DNA from: Distichodus sexfasciatus | Lineage: Eukaryota > Chordata > Actinopteri > Characiformes > Distichodontidae | DNA length: 64,000 nt | NCBI GenBank assembly: GCA_032718565.1 | Contig: JAVGVS010000639.1 | Location: 37,501 to 101,500 of the forward strand | Reading direction: 5' to 3' | Part shown: piece by piece, positions 33,694 to 44,959 of the stretch | Layout of the letters: every line of letters begins with the position of its first letter | Numbering within the stretch: the first letter of the stretch is position 1 | Made by a program: the position numbers and the translations under genes | The notes under the pieces: model-generated | Databases searched by the model: none | Seen by the model: only the letters and a program-made list of their open reading frames with translations | What the model was told of the DNA's origin: nothing

Positions 33694-36600
33694 ATGAAGT
33701 TTGAGAATATTTTGGACGAGACCAACGGGTTTGGACGCTACCAGATTGGCCTTATTTTGCTGCTGGTTTTTCCTCGCATCACTCTTCCCGGTCACTTTTT
33801 GATGCACAACTTTATCGCTGCCATCCCGGATCATCACTGTGATGTCACCTTTTTAGACGAGAGTGGCGTTTTTGAAAACCTGACACAGGAACAAAAACTG
33901 ACTGTCAGTATTCCAAAACAGGAAGACGGAACCTTTGCTTCCTGTCACATGTTTTTAGAACCTCAGTTCCATTTGTTGTGGAATTCTTCCCAAGTTGTAG
34001 AACTTCCTGTGGCCCTGTGCCAGAAAGGATGGGTTTACGACAACACCACGTTTAAATCCACGTTGGCCACACAGGTGATCGGAAGTAACTTTTTTTTTTT
34101 TTTTCCAAAAATGGCATTTGAACAGCAAGTGAATTCATTATATTGTCATTATATTTTTCTCCTTTTATCCCTTTTAGTTTGATTTGGTTTGTCAAACGAA
34201 GGGTTTGAACAAAGCTTCCGCCACCATATTCTTTGTTGGAGTCATGCTCGGAGCCGTGTGCTTTGGCGTCCTCTGTGACAAGTAAGAAATTCATTTTTTC
34301 AATCAGCAGTCAAGTTCAATTCACTTGTAAAATGTGTTTTTGTTCAACAATTTTGCACAAATTTTGATGTTTAAAATTAATAGCAATAACTGCAAGTTAT
34401 TTCTACCTCAATCACCAAAGTCCAGATACCAGTGCCTGGAATGAGAACGACCTCATGTCCTTTCAAGCATTTTGTACCTTTCTGTTTCTTCAGGTACGGA
34501 CGCAAGAGCATGCTGCTGGTCTCCTACGTGTCGGCGGTGATCTTCAGCGTTGCCAGCGCTGCCTCCACCAGCTTCGTCATGTTCGCATCCTTCCGCTTTC
34601 TCACCGGTTTCGGCCTGGCTGGAATCAGCATCATTTCGCTCGTCCTCAGTGAGTCTGCCTCACCTTTTAATTTAGCTTTAATGGGAACTCCATTCTGTCC
34701 ACATTTTCGTCCATTTCATCTCCCGCACCATTCCCGTTTGGGGGTGGGTTTCCAAAAAGTAGGGCATCTTAAGGAATAACCAGGGGACTAGCTTTGAGTT
34801 TCATTGGTGAATCGCCATTGGTACTGCAATTTAGTCTAAGACTAGGCTTAATCCATGTTCAAAAAACTAGCTCAAGAAGGACACAGTAGCAGTATTTCGT
34901 GGCTTGATGTAGTTTTGCTAGCTCTGACATATAATCATGGCAAGTTACATATTGTTTAGGGGAACTAAGCGTTTAACTCTGAAAGAAGATGATATGACAA
35001 CCGCAAAAATTGCCAGAATATTCCAGGTATTGTACTTTCGTCTAAAATATGTCATTTATTCTGTAAAAATTGTACAGACAGATGTTTTATTATTAAGTGC
35101 ATCTCATCAATAACTTTATTAGAAATTAAATATCAAATTCAAGTTAATTTTTTCATGCCCTGTTTTTGACCAAACATCGGAAAACAGCCCGTAATTAGCT
35201 TTTTGGTATCAGACTAACAAAGGAGAAGCTAAATAATGAATTGTTTTTTGATTTTCCGATTTGGGTGTTTTTATTTGAATACGGAATTAACGAGTGATAC
35301 ACAGATTCTTCAAACTTTAACCTCACACAAGGAATATTTTATCTGCTCACTGTCCAAAAACTTAGATCCAAATAACTTTTTGGTCACTTTTATTTTCTTA
35401 CTTTTTCGTTGGCTTGCTTTATTACCTCCTTAAATTATTCCACTGACTGTGCAGGTCTTGTGCAGTCCTTGGTATGAATGGGATCAAAGAGGATTAATGA
35501 TTAACATCAATTCTGACACTCTTATCAGGAGTTGGAACACATGATACTGTAAGACTGCTCCAAGATAAACAGATCACTCACTCTTTACACATTGACTACA
35601 TTAGACGTCCATCAGATGATTCACTTTTGTCCACAAACGTAGTTGACCCACTTATCTCTAGCAGTGACACCGATGTGTAATAAAGGCCCAGCATAACTAC
35701 TGGAGACAGTTAGAAGCCAGAAGCCAGAATGTGACCCTCCACGGCAAAACCAGTCGCTTGTCGCAACGGAGGTTTCCGAGAAAAACGAGCGTTTATGTTG
35801 CGTGGGGTAAAATTTTGGATTTTTTGTTTTTAGTTTTGAAACAGTGGAAGGTCTATACTGTACTGTTGTGAATAAATTTCACAGAAAAACTTACCCTTTC
35901 CATCCTAAAAACGTGACTTTCTTGAGGTGAGGAATTCAATTCCAGCAGAATGTTAAAAGTTTCTGTTTTGACCGCTCTACTTCAATATTTACGCTAAATC
36001 CACTGGTTGACTAGCGTGAAGATATTTCTCCGGAATCCATCTTCGTCTCCCGAGTTCAGTTAACCTAACGCAGGTAGGCTATCCGTGTGGCTGTGAATGC
36101 AGCGTAGGCTAGCGTAAATACAAACGTAGCCGCGACCGCACCAAGCGTCTGTGAGTGCTACGTTGATAGTCAACTTCGACGGCAGATTTCTCCGTTTCTC
36201 ACTTGGCGTGACAGGAGAAACCCGACTCCTTTGAATGTTGATATCTCAGTCATATGTCGTCCCATTCATTCCATATAGGTATCGTTTTGAAGCTTGATTT
36301 ATGCCCTTTCATGAAAACATAATAACTCAGTTTTGATTTGAAATTTGCGACAAGCGACTGGTTTCGCTGCGCAGAGTCACAAATATACACAAAGTGAGTG
36401 ATTATCTGTCTTTATGTAAACACCACAGCAGATCAAAATGTTACTGCTGCATTTCACCCATCTGTGAAGGAGCAGTGGGCAGCTTTTTGGCAGCGTCCGA
36501 GGAGCAGTGCTTGTGGATGGTAGCTTGCTCATGAGTACCTCAGTCGTACGCCATGACTTGGACCGATGACCCTCCGAGCGTGAGGGCGACTCCCTAACTC

Positions 36601-39600
36601 TTACCCTACCAAGTGCCCTGAAGCGTTAGACAACAGACAGGTAGCGGTTTGTGATTAGGGAATGTTTTTAGTAGTTGGGGTACTTGCTAAACGTTTAAAG
36701 TGAAAGTGAGTGATTATTTGTCATTGTGAACACACCACAGCACAGCGCACAGTGCACCACAACCAAATGTGACCTCTGCGTTTAACCCATCCGTGAAGGA
36801 GCAGCAGCCAGCTACCAATCGCCCGGGGGGCAGTGCTTGGGGACGGTACCTTGCTCATGAGTGGTAACTTGACCCTGGATTCGAACCTGCAACCTTCTGA
36901 TCACGGGGCGAACAGCCTACCGTTATGCCACCGACTGCCCCATGATTTAAACACAATGTGTGTTAGAGGCAGTTCAGACCCAAAAGAATGTCCAAAAAAC
37001 ATAAAATGACCCCGTTAATGGTGACCCAAAGCAGGGTCAGTTGTGACCATGTAGTGCCAAGTTGCGCCAGCGAATCCCACTGAAGCAAACCTGTTCTTAA
37101 TATAACACTAATAATAATTTGTCTGTGCGTAGGTATTGAGTGGGTGGACGTTGAGCATCGCACGTTTATTGGCGTTATCAGCAGCATTTCCTGGACGGTC
37201 GGTAACTTGCTGCTGGCCGGAATCGCTTATCTGATCACCGACTGGAGGATACTCATCGTCACGGTTACCACTCCACTTATACTCGCCCTTGCCACCTGGT
37301 GGTAAGAAACTCACAACGGTCAAATTGATGTTAATTCTGTATTTACAGTATATGGATTTATCGCTTCATCTATTGTTGAAGAAAAATCAAAATAAATGTT
37401 TTGTCCAAGATTTTTTCAAAAACGTGATTTTTATTGATGCTGTTTTATTGCTGCAAAAATCACAACATTATCAAAAGCCCTTCTGCGCCAACGTGAATCC
37501 AGACGGGTTGTTCTTGCCATTTTCTCTCCCAGGTGGCTTCCGGAGTCGGCCCGCTGGCTGATAGTCAGGGGGAAACCAGAGCGGGCGTATTGGCACCTGA
37601 AGAAGTGTGCCAGCGTCAACGGGAGGACAGATTTCGCTTCCAAAATCAAACCTGAGGTGCGAATGATGACACTGGGCCTCATTCACCTTTATCTTCTTAA
37701 GTTTGTTTTAAAATTTGTTCTTAAGAAAGCTACTGAGAAAAATCTGCATTCCTTCTATAGCGCATATATATTTTTTACATTTATATTTAGGTGCTGAATT
37801 TTGGTTTCGATTCATTTTCAATTTCACCCCGGTACATGTATATGTATTTATGTATATGAATTTCTCTTTCTCAGACTCTGTCCACCATTGTAACCTCAGA
37901 GAAACAGGGCCGCAATTACACCTACTTTGACCTGATCAAAACGCCACGCTTACGAAGACTCTCCTTCTTCACCGGCATTGTGTGGTGAGTGTGTTTATGT
38001 ATAGATCAAATGTATACATCTACGAGACTGATACCTGATATTTTGAATTGATATATGTCTACGTATTAGAATTGAGAAGAAAAAATTCTCCAACACAAAA
38101 CGTAACGGAAATTCCTTTTAGCATATGTTTATACAGTACTGTGCAAAAGTTTTAGGCAGGTGTGAAAAAATGCTGTAAATAAAGAATGCTTTCAAAAATA
38201 TAAATAATGATAGTTTATTTTGATCAATTTACAAAATGCAAAGTGAGCGAACAAAAGAAAAATCTAAATCAAATCAATATTTGGTGTTACTACCTTTTGC
38301 CTTCAAACCAGCATCAATTCTTATAGGTACACTTGCACAAAGTCAGGGATTTTGTAGGATTATAGTCATTATATTATTTTGTAGGATTATAGGATTATAG
38401 ATCTACGGAGCCCCTTAAGGGACATGGTGGTGAAAAAATCAGAGTGAGTGAAAAAAAAAATTCAGGGTGGGAGGAAAAATATTTTTCAAATCTTTTGCCT
38501 TCTCACCCAAAACGTTTGCGTTCCTCCGAGAAACTTTGCGTTCCCTCGCAAAACTTTTGCGTTCTCTCGCAAAGATATTTGCGTTCCCTCGCAAAATCAC
38601 TTCCTGTTTCCTACTTCCTGTTTACTTTACCGTGTCCAGTGGTTCAGACATCTACGTGCATTCGTAATGGTTTAACATATGATAACTTACCGCAAAAGAC
38701 TGACAACCTTTCTCCAATGCAGCAGCAGCTGTGTACATCCAAAACCACTCAAGTGATGCTATACAAACACTCGCGCGAAGCACCTCTCGCGAGAGAACAC
38801 AACAGGTTTTGCGAGAGAAAATATTTTTCCACCCACCCTGAATTTTTTTTTTCACTCACTCTGATTTTTTTCACCACCATGTCCCTTAAGGGGCTCCATA
38901 TAGATCTGTGGTTAGTTCTCCAAGATGTTTGGAACAACCTACCAGCCGAGTTCCTTCAAAAACTGTGTGCAAGTGAACCTAGAAGAATTGATGCTGTTTT
39001 GAAGGCAAAGGGTGGTCACACCAAATATTGATTTGATTTAGATTTCTCTTTTGTTCATTCACTGCATTTTGTTGATTGATGAAAATAAAATGATTAACAC
39101 TTCCGTTTTGGAAAGCATTCTTTGTTTACAGCATTTTTTCCACACCTGCCTAAAACTTTTGCACAGTACTGTATATGTTATATCTTCAAACCAACATATC
39201 GGTTTTAAAATTACAAATATCCACACTCATAAAAAGGCCAAATTTCAGCACTGATAATTAGTCGACTCCTAAAATATACTCAAGATTAAAAAGTGCCGTT
39301 GCGATCATCAAGTAAAACAAAATGAAAACTCAAATTTTATGAGATGCATGTGATATCAGCGGGAGGAGTGTAAAAAAGAATTAATTTACCCATATTCTTC
39401 TCATGGAGTTTATTGAAATACATGGATATAAATATCACTTCACTGTCTGATGAAAGATGGCGTAAAAATCAATCCAGAGGATGGTGATGTTGCACCAGCC
39501 GTAGTTAAAATTTCATTGGTCACACACATTGACATGAGATGCTGAAACCCACAAAAATATAACTCGGGGGACATGGGTCTTGACATCTCTTTAGACATCT

Positions 39601-42600
39601 CCTTGCTCTTCTCTCGAAGGTACGGCGTGTCGTCCACGTACTACGGCATCAGTTTAAACATCACCGGCTTCGGATTAAACCCTTACCTCACCTACTTCAT
39701 CTATGCTGCCATCGAGCTGCCCGCTAAAATCCTGGTCTACTTTACCCTGAAGAAGTTTGGACGAAAGCCCAATCAAGTCGGCACTCTCGTCCTCACCGGA
39801 ATCTTTATCATCGTCAACATTGCCACTCCTAAAGGTGAAGCTGAGTCCCAAAACAGTCATGAAAGTTCTGCTACAGGTCTACACCAGGCGGAGAAAGGTT
39901 CTGCAGTTTGACAGTGTGTAACTCTGAGTAGATGACTGTGTGTTTTTATGTTTAGAGTACTGGACCTTTCGAACTGTTGTGGCAGTGTTGGGTAAAGGAC
40001 TGTCAGAAGCGTCTTTCACTACCGTGTTCCTTTACACCACCGAACTCTACCCTACTGTCTTACGGTCAGTCAAAATCACACCACACAACTAGAGATATCA
40101 CTGATGGCGAGTATCAGTATTGGGTCAAAACCGATAATCAATATAGCTAATACTGGCAGTCAAACTGTAAACAGCATAGATTATTGGTATCGAGCCAATA
40201 CTCATAGTCAGTATCAAACTTTAAAGAGTATTCGAGTCTAATACTGATACTCAGTATCAAGCAGTGCAGAGTATCGGGCGTATTGATGCTTTGCAGCTGA
40301 AGTCACACACTCACCGTCTGTCTGTCTATCTATCCACGTTATGACGCACATCTTCTACTAATAAGTTGTTTAGCTGCTGCCCGTCTGTCAGTGACAACCA
40401 ACATGTTGCTGAATTTTAACAACTTAACCTGTTAAGACCTGAGACTGGTTTACAGATTTTTGCTCTAAAAAAGGTACCATAAATAAAATGTATTTATCTC
40501 AGCATCCACAATGTCTATTTTTATGCTTTTGGTATCATTATAAAGGTAACACTTGTGAGATCACTGTGGAATCAGCAAACATGTTACTGTGTCAGAATGA
40601 AGGAAGATGCAACACAGCAGAACATAAAGAAAAAAAAATTATGTTCGGCAAAAAAACCCAAAAACATATTATCTGCGTAATCTGCGGAGTCTGGGCTTTC
40701 ATATGATATACGGTATTCATGGTTAGCCGTAGTAGTATAGATCCTACAGCCGTATTTCTTCCACGTAGAATCTACGCAGTGTTTTTGTTCTTTATTTATT
40801 TATGTGTTTGGTGTTGGAATTGTGTTATGTTTAGGTGGAATTTGTTTGAGATTTTTACACGAGATTCTGTCGGTGACGCTGACGTGCCGCATGCGTGTGT
40901 TTACCGTTTGCGTTTACCGACTATTTAAAGCCTTCCCGTTCCGGGGGCGACCGGGCTGTGAAGGAAGTAACTATTGTTAAGTAAAGTTTAGGTTCAGTAA
41001 AACTATTAATAGTACAAACGTAGCGGCACATTTTAAATAAAACCTTAAAGCGTTTACAGACACCAGCGCCCAAGTTTGATACGGGTAAACAACTGAGGAG
41101 CTCGCTGGCGTGGAGGCTAGTTCACCCACCTCTTATAATCCCCAAAATAGTTTACTCAAAACTAAACTTCACATCACTCTTACATCACTCATCCCTCACT
41201 TTACCCACCTAACCCTGCTCTACAATCTGACAGATGATTTCACTTAGCCTAGCCTAGCCCCTTTGCTGCGCTAACAACAGCTAGATAACGTTGGCAACTG
41301 TGTTGATCAAAAGAACACCACTTACCTTTCCTTTAAGCAAAAAGATTTTCTTCTCGTTGTATCGCTTTCTACTTCTACTTCTAGTTAAAAGTTTATATTT
41401 AATACTCCATTTCTAGTTAAAGTGTATATTTTATATTCTATTTATAAATTGTTTATTCTATGCGCCTTATTTGTTCTTTATTCCTCGTTCTATGTTGTTT
41501 GCACTGTGAAAGCTGGAGCCACGTCTTCTCGTCTCCCTGTATACCTGTACAGTATATAGCAGAGATGACAAAGTTTACTTTGACTTTGACTTGACTTGAG
41601 ATGCCGTATTTTATACGACGATAGGTTATGTACCAGGTAGAGGTCAATGTTGTGGAAGGATAGGTCCGGTAGTATGTCAGTGGATGCGAGTTGATGAAGA
41701 CGTCTGGAGGAACTCCGTACGGATCGCATCCAATAATAGCCATCTTTTCCCTGTATTTCCTTATACTCATAATGGCAGCAACAAGGTCAGATGACTATGA
41801 TACTATGATCCGGTACTCAATATGGCTGGAGGAGATTTATGTAAAGGGGTGATTGATTAACCGAGCCACCCTCCTCTCTCCCGTGTGGTCCCCGGGGATG
41901 GAGCAGGCAGAACGGTGTGGGCTACACCAGCTTCATGGCCCGTCTTGGGGCCTCCATCTCCCCCCTGGTGATGCTGCTGGAGGACGTGTGGCAGCTCCTG
42001 CCCCAGCTGCTGTTCGGCACCGTGGCCATAATCTCCGGCCTGGTGGCCTGCCTTCTACCCGAGACCAACAACACACGACTGCCCGAGACCATAGAGGACA
42101 TAGAGCAGACCAGGTAATAAATAACACTATACTACAGTATAATAATACAGTATATGATACGATGCGGTAAAATATATATCACAAAAGACAAAAGAGAATA
42201 AGTACTGAAGGAGTACAGGTACTGATCATTTTAACAGTTTAAAAGTTTAGTTGGCGGTTGTTAAGCCCATGTATCGTTTAATAGAAGCACAATTACTAAA
42301 GGAATAAGCGTCTCAAAACAAAATGTCGGCAAACTTAGACCTGCAAAGTTAAATACTGTTTCAACATAGCCGTTCAAGGTTGAATTTTTGGATTTCAATA
42401 CATATTTCAGTACATTTTCAAAATAAGTGACTTTGTAACTCAAAAGCACTTGTAAATAACATTTTAACATGCTTACTGACTGTCCAGTTCCGCTAGCTAC
42501 AGTGTAATTAGCCTCTTTTGAGGCCACCTAGTGGTTTTCTTATGAATTGCATTGTACTAACGGATTAAGGAATGTTTTCATTTGGAGAGTTGCTTGTTTC

Positions 42601-43634
42601 TTGCATTTTCTACCCAAAAATTGTGCATGAATTGGCTTTCACTCATTTGTAGCCATTAAAGGAGCTATATGTAAGATTGTGGCCAAAACGGGTATTGCAG
42701 TCAAATTCAAAATGCTGTAGCGCGCAGTTTCCCCTCCTCCACCTCCCCAGACTCGAGGTTGCCAGATAGGGTGACAGATCCTCATATTTGGCCAATCTAG
42801 TGTCTAATGTTACGTTTAGTATTGCCATAATTAGTGCTAATGTTTGCACTGTTACCACATCGTCTCAGCGTAACACGATGCTAATGTTAGCCATCACAAG
42901 TCACCGCTTTTGTTTCTCAAACAATTCAGTAGGTTGGATGACCCTCCTGCACATGGGCTACAATCAATGATCCAACATGAATAACGTTATTCAACTGTTG
43001 AAAATATTAAACATATTCATCCCTACATCTAGTTGTGATACAAGTCTTACCTGTCCAGTAGAAAATTAGCCACTTCAGCATCTGTCTTCAATTTCTTCTC
43101 CACTTTCAGCCGTCTCCATCTCCTGTGCTAATCCTCGGTTTGTTTCTGTTTTGCTCAAAACGTTGGCTTTTTAATTTCAGTAACGTCAGACATTTGTAAT
43201 GCAGAGCGCTTGTAGCTGCAGCTCAGTGGTAACTGGCAACCTGGATGCTGAAATGCTACTGCCTTTGTGATTAGGAGATAGCGTGGGTGGAGCTACAGTC
43301 CAAAACACGAACCCAAAACATAGACACGATTTACGTGCTTCAAATTAAATTCTAAAATGTCAATATTTTGACTGTACTAATTTTGTCAGTCAGATGAATA
43401 CTTCAAATGAACACGATTCCTTAATCTCTGGTGACACATTAGCTTCATTTTATGATTACTTGCGATGCATTTCTTATGTAAAGCTCCTTTAACATTTTTT
43501 AAACAGTTGATTGTCACTTCATCATATTTCCATTTTCTGTTTGCAGAAAGGGATCGGTCAGCATGAGCACACACAGACCAAGTGAAATCCCACTTAAAGC
43601 ACCGGAGTTTACGTGTTTAGACAAAGCACCATAA
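33694..43634 (+). CDS. slc22a7: SLC22A7-like organic anion transporter, gene A
   Basis: This is a 12-TM major facilitator of the SLC22 family, plasma membrane; SLC22A7/OAT2 moves small organic anions such as prostaglandins, cGMP and orotate (family knowledge). Coding exons are 33694-34074, 34178-34281, 34494-34648, 37133-37301, 37533-37656, 37875-37984, 39620-39834, 39956-40064, 41907-42113 and 43547-43634, giving 553 aa. The start is the second ATG (33694), which matches MKFE/MRFE in the neighbours and gives the same 381-nt first exon; an ATG at 33688 would add two residues. The TM1-TM2 loop has Cys49, Cys84, Cys109 and Cys132 and N-glycosylation sites N62, N97 and N117. Motifs are [42 protein letters not shown] and LPETIEDIE. 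Oddities are Phe for Trp at residue 128 and an exon 6 one codon longer than in B and C. Confidence 0.93.
34649..35730 (+). other. Gene A intron 3, left part, no feature recognised
   Basis: AT-rich intronic sequence before the TIR element at 35731. Open frames such as 35236-35433 have no family resemblance. Confidence 0.4.
35731..36380. mobile_element. Non-autonomous TIR element, copy 2
   Basis: The 650-bp element starts gtgaccctccacggcaaaac and ends with cgacaagcgactggtttcgc followed by gcagagtcac, forming inverted repeats of about 35 bp. The interior matches 4408-5037 along its length (for example tctcacttggcgtgacagga). It sits in intron 3 of gene A. Confidence 0.8.
36385..36625 (-). repeat. 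tRNA-derived SINE copy, diverged
   Basis: The same body as 36700-36945 (gaaggagcagtgggcagct, agcttgctcatgagtacctc), but the tRNA-like head reads differently: the reverse strand has agttagggagtcgccctcac and ggagggtcatcggtcc. It is directly beside the TIR element, so insertions cluster here. Confidence 0.7.
36700..36945 (-). repeat. tRNA-derived SINE copy
   Basis: Nearly identical to 12125-12365. It contains cacaccacagcacagcgcac, cgtgaaggagcagcagcc, cttgctcatgag and a tRNA head with ggttgcaggttcgaatccag on the reverse strand, a strong box B. Confidence 0.85.
38134..39171. mobile_element. Tc1/mariner-like element with long inverted ends, carrying an insertion
   Basis: The ends are cagtactgtgcaaaagtttt (left) and its inverse at the right, flanked by TA. 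Inverted similarity extends about 200 bp inward (aatcaaatcaatatttggtg against caccaaatattgatttgatt). No intact transposase is present. A second element (38405-38898) is inserted in the middle. It lies in intron 6 of gene A. Confidence 0.9.
38405..38898. mobile_element. Nested TIR element with 9-bp duplication
   Basis: Inverted ends of about 80 bp run from ggagccccttaagggacatg at the left to catgtcccttaaggggctcc at the right. The flanks are perfect 9-bp direct repeats tatagatct (38396-38404 and 38899-38907). The interior has tandem tttgcgttc/ctcgcaaaa words. The open frame 38444-39031 crosses it by chance. A 9-bp duplication is typical of Mutator-like elements, but I make no firm family claim. 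Confidence 0.85.
40065..41440 (+). other. Gene A intron 8, repetitive left part
   Basis: About 40090-40280 is a low-complexity patch of tatcagtattgg/agtatcaa words. The rest is AT-rich with a GC-richer patch near 40870-41120. No coding or RNA feature was recognised. Confidence 0.4.
41600..41775 (-). pseudogene. Possible transposon ORF fragment
   Basis: The reverse strand reads [19 protein letters not shown], then after a frame change [14 protein letters not shown] and, near the end, HLKSSQS. The order (DPY, F, LP.., DI..YLV, LK..KS) resembles the N-terminal part of a transposon-associated ORF common in fish. Two frames must be joined, so it is broken. Identification is weak. Confidence 0.35.
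42660..43488. mobile_element. TTAA-flanked non-autonomous element
   Basis: The ends aggagctatatgtaaga (left) and its near inverse cttatgtaaagctcct (right) are flanked by ttaa at 42656-42659 and 43489-43492, as in piggyBac- or Kolobok-type insertions. It is 829 bp with no recognised coding sequence. Its right edge is only about 55 bp before the acceptor of exon 10 of gene A. Confidence 0.75.
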
Positions 43635-43968
43635 CACACACAAAAACACGCACGCAAACACATACACATTAATATCAGGAATCTTTTTGCAAAAGGGACT
43701 TGCTGATTTAGTGAGGACCTGTGGAAAGTGTGACTGACCCATGCACCCCTTCTTCAGTCCACATAACTTACCATAAAGGAATGGTTAAATATTAAGTAAA
43801 ATTACAGTTTGCTGTTTAAAGGACACTCCAGTACAGTGAAGCATTGTGTATTTGCTGACGTTTTTATTCCTTCTGATTTCATTATGATATATCATTAGCA
43901 ACTATGTAACTTTCATGTTTTCCACTTCATTATATATTTAAAAAAATTGAAACACAATATTACACACA

Positions 43969-43974
43969 ATAAAA
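43969..43974 (+). promoter_or_regulatory. AATAAA polyadenylation signal of gene A
   Basis: A canonical hexamer lies 335 bp after the stop codon of gene A and about 1 kb before the start of gene B. Confidence 0.6.
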
Positions 43975-44959
43975 GCGGCATCAACAACATGGCTTTCCTG
44001 CAGTGGATTTCTTCTGAAATGATTCTCATACAGTATATACAAAAAACTGGTTTCACTCCTTAGCTTTTGGACTAATACACATATAAGGTAGGTTTTGTCA
44101 GTTGGTAAGTAAACATAACAATTACATTTGAGGTATTTATTTGTAAGTGGGCTGAAAGGTACACAATTTTTAGAGTTTATTTTCCATTCTCCTTAGTTCT
44201 ATGTGGATCACCCTCAAGATCCCACCCATAACTTAAAAAATAAAAATAAAACCACAATATAAAACTTTTGCACCCCATGGTATTTGGATGTTACTCACAT
44301 TACTATAAAAAATACTAACTTCTCTTGGCTAACAAATAAATGTACAATTTGTTCATTGGACTACCTTTATTAGCAAGAAAATCTCATGTTCTTGGGGTCA
44401 TTGTGCTGTTGCACCAAAAACGACTCTTGACAACGTCTCTTCTTTGTGCGTGAACATGTGAGCTTAAATATCTATGTTTCCAGTTCTAGCACTCACATAG
44501 CAAAAAATTAACTGACTGTAAGTACAGTGCTAGACTTTACACCTGAGATTGTTTAAGATTATTCAAAATTATTCCAAATTCAACTGTTAAATTTGATGTG
44601 GCTTCTTTTTTCAATTAAATGACTGTCCTATAAGGCCCATTGCATTACTTCTGGACTGGTTGAAACTGAACGTAGTTTGTCATTCAAGGATAAATTTTAA
44701 TCCCATTTCAACATTATTTGTCACATATTCACCGGTTTGTAGACAACTGTTTTTAGACGACATGTTAATGAACATAAAAGAGTACCAATACATTATGCAT
44801 TAGCGGACAGCACCCACCCACCTCATCCCACCTTCATTCTCAAGCGGCTTTTGAAGGCCGAACACCTCATCGAAACATTTTATTCTCCACAAAGATCCTT
44901 TTTCCCCCCAATTTTCTCATCTTTACAGCTACTTCTCTTGGAAGTCTCACTGATTAAGG

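Noticed and set aside
38444..39031. 195-codon open frame
   Set aside because: It runs through the nested transposon and its Tc1-like host; the frame is a by-product of inverted repeats.
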